From: Oegoconia quadripuncta
Taxonomy: Eukaryota; Arthropoda; Insecta; Lepidoptera; Autostichidae
DNA: 64,000 nucleotides
Assembly: GCA_949316235.1 (NCBI GenBank)
Contig: OX438741.1
Coordinates: 23,092,324-23,156,323, forward strand
Direction of reading: 5' to 3'
Of this stretch, positions 56,873 to 64,000 are shown one piece after another. The position numbers and the translations under genes were made by a program. The number at the start of each line of letters is the position of its first letter. The first letter of the stretch is position 1. The notes under the pieces are model-generated. The model was given only the letters and a program-made list of their open reading frames with translations. It was not told the origin of the DNA and made no database searches.

Positions 56873-58735
56873 TGCTTGCGCTCTACATAGAAAAATGAAA
56901 ACTGGTATGTATATAAATGCGTAGAAGCATTCTCATAAATATTTTAAAAAGGTTATTCGATGGCAAAAGTTCTAAAAAAAAGGTTAGCGTCATCGTTGTT
57001 TTCCTTTTGCTAATGTCTCTTCAATTTAAGAGCGATCCTTTACTCCTTTCTTTGCTATTACCATAACAGAAAATTGTTTTTATTTGGACGAAGCCGCGAG
57101 CAGAAAACTATTAATTATGAAATTATTATTACCCCAGTCTGTTAAACCACATATAAACCAGATTATATTGTAGTGAACAGTTAATAGGTACTTACTCCGC
57201 GTATGTGTTCGTACTTACTGCACGGGCTTATGTCTTTCATCGCATAAGTAATCGAGTTCCATTAACATGCTACTTTCTGTGTTTGCAGTAGAGCTTTTAT
57301 ACGGAGTTAGTTGTTATACTATTTTATGGTTATTAAAAATTCACCATCGTCATTGTTTTATTTATCTAAGTACATATTTATAGTTTATTGCAGACGATAT
57401 AAAAACGCGTAACTGGCGTGTCAAACGAAAATTTGTAAAAAATAAATAAAAACTAACGAAAAATTCTTCGTTTTATTATCTCAAACAACGTTTTAAATAG
57501 AGAAAATCCGGCGTGTGTATCATGAATGACGTCTATGTAGAAGAAAAAGTACTATACTAGGATATTGTAGAATTTATAGTTTCGAAGAAATCACTTTCAT
57601 ACGAGTAAGCTAATGAATGAACCCTCATCTTTTTACATTATTTCAGTATCTTCAATAAACATAAGGGACACATGTTTAGTTGTTAGTAAACATATTGTGC
57701 ATTCACTTAAAACTTTATATATGTGTGTGACTGGAGTGACGAATAAACATTTTATCTATCTCTTTCCGTAAGGCTCTTTTTTCAATCTCAAGACATAAAA
57801 CAACGTTGTGTGTCTTTGTCCGAATGTATCTCAATATGCATGGTTAGATTTAAGTGCAGTTTTTTTCTATATATATATAATTAAACAAGGAGAAAGTTAT
57901 TAGCCATGTTTGATGAAAATCGGTTCAACGGTTTCGAAGATTAACGATTAACATATTTGGCTGGCATATTTGGATGATTCCCTTGTTTTCCGGAAGTTTT
58001 CGAAATTTTCAATTTATCGAAAATGTGATAGACAAACGTTATATAAAATTTAATGTTATAAAAAATTGATTTGTAATCATGTTTAAATAACGTTTCATGT
58101 GATAAGTCCCTACAAGATGACTTTCAAAATTTTTGTTTAATATTTTATTATTTAATAAAGCCTAAAATCTATTATACTTTTTACAACTGTAACGCCATTG
58201 GGCCACCATTTTGTACAACTGTAACGTTCAATGTCTGTGTCAAATAGTTTCTCAAATAATGGCGGCGACAGATGGACGTACATCGAGGTGATTGTAAAAG
58301 TGTCATATCGTTTTGCTATTTTGAGTCCGTACCTAACACTAAAAATGATTATAATGATTATTGCAAAACTTTTTAAAATGCTATTAGAATATCACTTCGT
58401 GAATAACTACTATAACCAAAATTGGGCAACCCCAACCTCTAGTTGCAAGCTCATATAAGCGTGAGTAGGGTATAGGTATATGTACTTAGCTACTTGGTTT
58501 ACACCCCGAGGGTAAAATGCGAGGGTAAAACGCACAGCTGTGCTTACAATAGGACCCGAAGGCTTACCATAATGAAGTTTATGGTATTGGGATATCCAAG
58601 TGTTTACAAAATTGTGTGTAACATTCTTGTTATATACCGAAGGGTTATGTCCTGTGACGGATACTTGTTCTTATTAGGCCTGTATTAATAAAGCGGTCTC
58701 CAGATTTAGACCGAACTTGAGTCGCCACTTGAGAT
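56873..58735. other. Unassigned sequence
   Basis: ORFs at 58231-58458 and 58494-58688 have no motif. Nothing else recognised. Confidence 0.35.
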
Positions 58736-58739
58736 AAGT

Positions 58740-58960
58740 ACTGTTATTACCCGCCTGCTCAAAAAAGGAGGGTAATGTTTTTCGATTGTATGTATGTATG
58801 TCCGTTCCTTTGGTGCATCCTGAAGCCTAAACGGCTCGACCGATTTTGAAGGGCAAGGTGTCGTGCGATTCGTCTCGATCACTAGAATATATTTTATTGT
58901 AAAAAATCAATATGGCGTCCGCAAAATACGATATATGCCGTCGGGTTTTTTGGTTTTTAA
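58740..58960 (+). repeat. Dispersed repeat family E copy
   Basis: 'taaacggctcgaccgatttt', 'gcaaggtgtcgtgcgattcg' and 'caatatggcgtccgcaaaat' match 9715-9890 and show the longest left part of the family. Confidence 0.55.
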
Positions 58961-60251
58961 ATACTTAAACTGAGATGTATTCTGTAAGGTACAATAGGTA
59001 CAAAAATATCACTAATTGATAGTCAACATGGTAATTAAATGCTGAAGCAATTATTGCAACATAAGCTGAGATGGAGTCTATTTATGACATCACACAGCAC
59101 TCAACCCATTTCAAAATCTCCGTGTTTTCTGTATTGTGTTGTAATTTTCTTGTTATAATAATATATATTAATAGTATTAATTGTTGCTGTTATAGTGTAT
59201 CAAATAAAAACAATCAAGACGTGGGAAAGATTTAATGGCGTTCTTTAAATTTAAGGTGCAATATTTATTATAAACATTTGAGCATTATGATTGAATCTAT
59301 CCATTAGTGTCATAAAAGTAAAGGTTGTTATTTTATGGGATTTTAGTCGGTTTAATTCCAGGTCGATACAAATGACTTTACAAAATTCTTCTTATTTTTG
59401 AAAATAAAGGAATATTTCGTTTCAGTAAAATTTGCTATTATCAATATTTAAGGTTTTTTTTCCCTCATAACTCGACTTCCACATTATACCTATATAGTGT
59501 TCTGATTGAATAGTCCATTAGTAAGCTTTAACAATAACAGAACGACAAATTATAATAATATTGCGGACTCAACGGATAAATCCTCATAATGAGCACAACT
59601 ATAAGCTGGTAGGTAGGTCAGTGGTATAGGTACCGCATATACACACAGCTTTATGAATACATAAGTCCCTTTCGGATAGTTTGGTTCCCACCTTCCCAAA
59701 TAAATCAGTTCCTAAAATTCTAATTTCTTTAAAAGTGCGCATTACACAATGTACACATTCCAAAAAGGTCACTTTCCTGAAAAGCGCTTATTATTTTGCG
59801 AATTAAAGTGCTCTTTGGGGTATATTCTAAAAAGTGCACAATCACAAAAGTCCACCCAAAAAAACAATATTTCCAAAAGACGCAAGCCCTCCTATATCGC
59901 GAATTGCGTCGCATTTCCTTAGAGAATTTGTCGGAGTAATAATTTTATTATAATTATTAAAGTTATAATAGCCTTTTAATGCATGTGTAATGTAAATGAG
60001 TTAATATTATAGCCTAGTTTATGCATACATTAGCCGCTTTTTGGAAGTACATTATTTATTTGAGGCACTTAATGTATACTCGTACCTCTATGAACGGGGC
60101 TCAGGTGTAGGTAAGCAAAGGCGCCCATAACGCTTGTTTATTTTTAAATAAACAAGGCTTTTAAGCCTTTCGGAAAAAGGATTAATTTACCATTTCAAGG
60201 GCAGCCATTAACGTTACGTGATCCCATGAATTTTTCATTCATTCATTATTA
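58961..60251. other. Unassigned sequence
   Basis: Nothing recognised. Confidence 0.35.
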
Positions 60252-60273
60252 TCTAAATATATAAAGGAAGAAA

Positions 60274-60303
60274 CTGACTGACTGACTGACTGACTGACTG
60301 ACA
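60274..60303. repeat. (GACT)n run, about 7 units
   Basis: Tetranucleotide run close to the Helitron 5' end. Confidence 0.9.
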
Positions 60304-60345
60304 TATCAACGCACAGGCCAAACCGCTGGGTCTAGAGTTTCCAAA

Positions 60346-61085
60346 TTTGGCACGTAGGTTCCTTACGAGGTCTAGGGGAGCACTAAGAAAGGATTTTTCA
60401 AAATTCACCCTTTAAGGGGGTGAAACAGGGGTGGGAAGTTTGTATGAAGAAACAGTATAACTTGGACATTTCGACTATTTTCGACTCGAAACTTCGCAAG
60501 AGTACTCCTAGGAACAAATAAGCTAATACGTGTTTTGAGATTTTTCGAAAAACAACCCCCTGGGTTGTGAAATGGGGGTTAAAACCGAAAAATCGATATT
60601 GGTGTCGTTATTTAGGTTTTATGGGATGTTGATTTTGAAAATGACATTTATTTTAAGCCAACCCTCTAGGGGTGAGATAGGGGTGGGGGATGATACCAAA
60701 AAAGTCTATATTGGTGTCGTTATTTAGGTTTTTTGGGACGTTGATTGCGAAAATGACATTTATTTTGAAGCTAACCCCTTGGGGTTAGAGAATGCGATAA
60801 GGGTGAGTTGAGATTTTTCGAAAAACAGCCCCCTGGGGTGTGAAATGGGGGTTGAAACTATAAAATCGATATTGGTGTCGTTATTTAGGTTTTTTGGGAT
60901 GTTGATTATGAAAATGACATTTATTTTAAGCCAACCCTCTAGCGGTGAGATAGAGGTGGGGGATGATACCAAAAAAGTCTATATTGGTGTCGTTATTTAG
61001 GTTTTTTAGGATGTTGATTGCGAAAATGACATTTATTTTGAAGCTAACCCCTTACGGGTTGCGATAATGGTAGGGGTTAAAATCA
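60346..61085 (+). repeat. Long direct repeat, left copy
   Basis: 'agagtttccaaatttggcac' opens a block of about 740 bp that recurs at 61857-62600 with few differences. Inside, a unit of about 250 bp ('aaaatcgatattggtgtcgt', 'aaaatgacatttattttaag', 'ccctctaggggtgagatagg') occurs twice. Confidence 0.88.
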
Positions 61086-61097
61086 CAAATTCAAATT

Positions 61098-61383
61098 GGT
61101 GTCGAAGTCGAAGAGTCAAAGTCGAAGGCTCAAAGTCGAAGACTCAAAGTCGAAGGCTCAAAGTCAAAGGCTCAAAGACGAAGGCTCAAATTCGAAGGCT
61201 GAAAGTCGAAGGCTCAAAGTCGAAGGCTAAAAGTCGAAGACTCAAAGTCGGAGACTCAAAGTCGAAAGCTCAAAGTCGAAGGCTCAAAGTCGAAGGCTTA
61301 AAATCGAAGGCTCAAAGACGAAAGCTCAAAGTCGAAGGCTCAAAGTCGAAGACTCAAAGTCGAAGACTCAAAGTCGAAAAGTA
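61098..61383 (+). repeat. 14-bp minisatellite
   Basis: About 20 units of 'gtcgaaggctcaaa' and near variants. An ORF spanning it exists only because the 42-bp superperiod lacks stops. Confidence 0.92.
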
Positions 61384-61390
61384 AAATTCA

Positions 61391-61850
61391 TAGTCAAAGT
61401 CATGTCAAAGTCATAGTCAAAATCATAGTCAAAGTCATAGTCATAGGCAAAGTCATAGTCAAAGTCATAGTCAAAGTCATAGTCAAAGTCATAGTCAAAG
61501 TCATAGTCAAAGTCATAGTCAAAGTCATAGTCAAAGTCATAGTCAAAGTCATAGTCAAAGTCATAGTCAAAGTCATAGTCAAAGTCATAGTCAAAGTCAT
61601 AGTCAAAGTCATAGTCAAAGTCATAGTCAAAGTCATAGTCAAAGTCATAGTCAAAGTCATAGTCATAGTCAAAGTCATAGTCAAAGTCATAGTCAAAGTC
61701 ATAGTCAAAGTCATAGTCAAAGTCATAGTCAATGTCAAAGTCATAGTCAAAGTCATAGTCATAGTCAAAGTCGTAGTCAATGTCATAGTCGAAGTCATAG
61801 TCAAAGTCATAGTTAAAGTTTTAGTCAAAGTCATAGTCATAGTCAAAGGG
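61391..61850 (+). repeat. 12-bp minisatellite
   Basis: About 38 units of 'gtcatagtcaaa', very uniform in the middle and more variable at the right end. It shares the GTC/AAA pattern with the adjacent 14-bp array. The minus-strand MTLTMTLT-type ORF is the repeat, not a gene. Confidence 0.95.
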
Positions 61851-61856
61851 GTGAAT

Positions 61857-62600
61857 AGAATTTCCAAATTTGGCACGTAGGTTCCTTACGAGGTCTAGGG
61901 GAGCACTAAGAAAGGATTTTTCAAAATTCACCCTTTAAGGGGGTGAAACAGGAGTGGGAAGTTTGTATGAAGAAACAGTATAACTTGGACAATTCGACTA
62001 TTTTCGAATCGAAACTTCGCAAGAGTACTCCTAGGAACAAATAAGCTAATACGTGTTTTGAGATTTTTCGAATTCAACCCCCTGGGTTGTGAAATGGGGG
62101 TTAAAACCATAAAATCGATATTGGTGTCGTTATTTAGGTTTTATGGGATGTTGATTATGAAAATGACATTTATTTTAAGTTAACCCTCTAGGGTTGAGAT
62201 AGGGGTGGGGGTTGATACCAAAAAAGTCAATATTGGTGTCATTATTTAGGTTTTTTGGGACGTTGATTACGAAAATGCCATTTGTTTTGAAGCTAACCCC
62301 TTGGGGTTAGAGAATGCGATAAGGGTGAGTTGAGATTTTTCGAAAAACAGCCCCCTGGTGTGTGAAATGGGGGTTGAAACCATAAAATCGATATTGGTGT
62401 CGTTATTTAGGTTTTTTGGGATGTTGATTATGAAAATGACATTTATTTTAAGCCAACCCTCTAGGGGTGAGATAGGGGTGGGGGATGATACCAAAAAAGT
62501 CTATATTGGTGTCGTTATTTAGGTTTTTTGGGACGTTGATTGCGAAAATGACATTTATTTTGAAGCTAACCCCTTGGGGTTAGAGAATGAGATAAGGGTG
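61857..62600 (+). repeat. Long direct repeat, right copy
   Basis: Repeats 60346-61085; its last unit runs into helicase coding sequence at about 62603 at 'gggtgagttga', a sequence also present inside the repeat. Confidence 0.88.
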
Positions 62601-62602
62601 AG

Positions 62603-63058
62603 TTGAACACTTTGAACCCACCGGGTATGCCATATCACAGACTTTTACTACGTGTGGGTGCACCTGTTATGTTATTGAGACATTTAAAGCCACCCAAACT
62701 TTGTAACGGTACTAGGTTGCAAGTCAAGGCTTTGCACCGGAACGTAGTAGAGGCCACTATTTTAACAGGACCTGCTCAGGGAGAAACAGTGTTTGTACCG
62801 CGTATTCCATTAATACCAAATGATCTTCCCTTTGAATTCAAAAGGCTTCAGTTTCCACTAAAGGTCTGTTTTGCCATGACAATAAATAAGTCGCAGGGGC
62901 AAACTCTCAAATTCGCCGGATTAGACCTACGACAGGACTGTTTCTCTCACGGTCAGTTCTATGTGGCATGCTCCCGTGTAAGTTCACCTCAAAGTTTGGT
63001 TCTATTGCTACCACCTTCAAACATGGCAAAAAATGTTGTTTATAAGGAAGTACTTTAA
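62603..63058 (+). pseudogene. Helitron helicase (PIF1-type) C-terminal fragment
   Basis: 151 codons open to TAA. The start is not an ATG, so the 5' part is missing. It contains LNTLNPPGMPYHRLLLRVGA, PVMLLRHLKPPKLCNGTRLQ, then helicase motif V (FAMTINKSQGQT) and motif VI (YVACSRVSSPQSL). These belong to the PIF1-like helicase of Helitron RepHel proteins. Rep nuclease and helicase motifs I-IV are absent, so it cannot act alone. Confidence 0.85.
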
Positions 63059-63127
63059 TAAATATAAACTACTTACTTTAATAAATATAAACTACTTACT
63101 TTAATAAATATAAAGTACTTTAATAAA
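63050..63127 (+). repeat. 23-bp tandem repeat, over 3 units
   Basis: Units 'ttactttaataaatataaac' + 'tac' begin at the helicase stop codon and end in degenerate copies. Confidence 0.85.
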
Positions 63128-63336
63128 TAGAAAGGTCTTTTAATGGATCCATGTCTTAATTCATTTACCTGGCAAAACATCAACATGGTTCCACATACCT
63201 GTTATCTGCCCAGGGTCTTTTCCTGTTTGAGATAAACTCTACATGGTAATTTTTCTGCTGAATGTATTCCCGTGGGAAAGTAATAAAGTGTTGATTCATG
63301 TAGTCTACGCGGACGAAGTCGCGGGCAGCTGCTAGT

Positions 63337-64000
63337 ATTATATAATTTTTGAAACTTAATTGAAGTTTTGCTTAATGATAATTGGTTTTGTCAATTTAAT
63401 AAGTTATTTTAACACGCAGAGTAGGAGATGTTAGGTTCCCAAAAATATACCTTAATTAGGTATCACATTGAAAGTCCTTTTAGTTTAAAAATTAAAATAT
63501 ATCTTAAATAAGACGACAACAGTCAGTAGAAATTACAAAGAAAATCGTTAATTACCGAGAATTATGTTCGTATCTTTCCATGAAAAGATACGAAAATATA
63601 ATTCACTTCTTCTTCTAAATAATACAATATTGTTTATTACAAAGTTATTGCTAGCTTATCGCGGGAATCTGCCGATGTAGCAAGTCAATATTATGTAATC
63701 TACTATTCGTATCGACGATCGATTTGTCGCCATTTACATAAATTATGGGTGTAGTCCAGTCATGTTCGAAACTAACTCGTTCCATACATATGTGATGTAT
63801 GTATGTGTACCTACTTGCTATAAAGACAGCATTATTTTGAGGCAGTGATGCGAGACAATGTGATGACGACATGGCTCCAGTTTGAAGATATCGTTATATT
63901 TTTCATGAAATATTTTCTCTCTATCCGTATTAATTGTTCTATATTTCTTGCTATGTTAACTTTGTAGAAGGGTAGGTGATTGGTCAGTTTTCAGACGTTT
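63337..64000. other. Unassigned sequence
   Basis: AT-rich. A 73-codon minus-strand ORF at 63651-63872 has no motif. Confidence 0.35.

Larger units (their letters stand above)
60252..63335 (+). mobile_element. Helitron, 3084 bp, truncated coding part
   Basis: It begins TC after A (60251) and ends CTAG before T (63336), the Helitron rule. A GC-rich hairpin (CGC-GAC stem, GAA loop, one bulged G) ends about 12 bp before CTAG. The 5' part has a (GACT)n run and the 'atatcaacgcacaggccaaa' block. The coding part is only the C-terminus of the RepHel helicase (62603-63058). The rest is filled by nested tandem repeats, so this copy is non-autonomous. Confidence 0.75.

Noticed and set aside
61067..61876. 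ORFs of 105 and 158 codons in the minisatellites
   Set aside because: They exist only because the 14- and 12-bp units lack stops in one frame.
60252..62600. A CRISPR-like array
   Set aside because: The units are contiguous without unique spacers, and the organism is an insect.

Overview
This looks like a nuclear chromosome segment from a moth or butterfly (Lepidoptera). It is AT-rich and gene-poor. It carries interspersed repeats of kinds I know from lepidopteran genomes: tRNA-headed SINEs, a 5S rRNA-like SINE, LINE 3' ends, small A|TC...CTAG|T Helitrons and a BEL/Pao LTR retrotransposon. Nothing prokaryotic is visible: no operons, no CRISPR, no rRNA operon. I assigned families from motifs and memory only; no database was searched.

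Layout. 1-10.4 kb: LINE 3' remnants, SINEs and a SINE nested in a CAGGGTG-type MITE, with no host gene recognised. 10,474-18,496: a full-length BEL/Pao element with two 724-bp LTRs that I read as identical and a 5-bp GTAAG target duplication. Its 5' LTR is split by a 722-bp terminal-inverted-repeat element that carries its own small ORF. Gag and pol share one reading frame and are separated only by an amber codon in the TMV-type readthrough context UAG-CAA-UUA. Pol itself has two frameshifts and one ochre stop. 18.5-33 kb: SINEs, a 243-bp complete mini-Helitron, LINE fragments and a 5S-like SINE. 33.2-35.6 kb, minus strand: the last four coding exons and 3' UTR of a host gene, with good splice sites and phase. 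36-41 kb: microsatellites, including about 110 GT units, plus SINEs and a LINE C-terminus. 41.26-43.96 kb, minus strand: a promoter, a non-coding first exon, a first coding exon and the start of a second coding exon of a Mutator-like-domain gene. That second exon is broken by a 5'-truncated LINE, and a one-base shift places the LINE reverse transcriptase in frame with it. 44-55 kb: SINEs, MITEs and LINE tails. 55.4-56.9 kb: a cluster of palindromes, including a 415-bp inverted repeat with perfect 183-bp arms. 60,252-63,335: a Helitron with canonical ends that retains only the C-terminal part of its helicase and contains hierarchical repeats (about 250-bp units, a 14-bp array and a 12-bp array).

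How the parts relate. Most of the window is layered transposon insertion, and in several places the order can be read: SINE into MITE, MITE into an older dispersed repeat, TIR element into BEL LTR, LINE into a Mutator-like gene, SINE into a LINE-like fragment. The one host gene with a convincing exon structure runs on the minus strand at 33.2-35.6 kb. Its upstream exons were not identified in this window.
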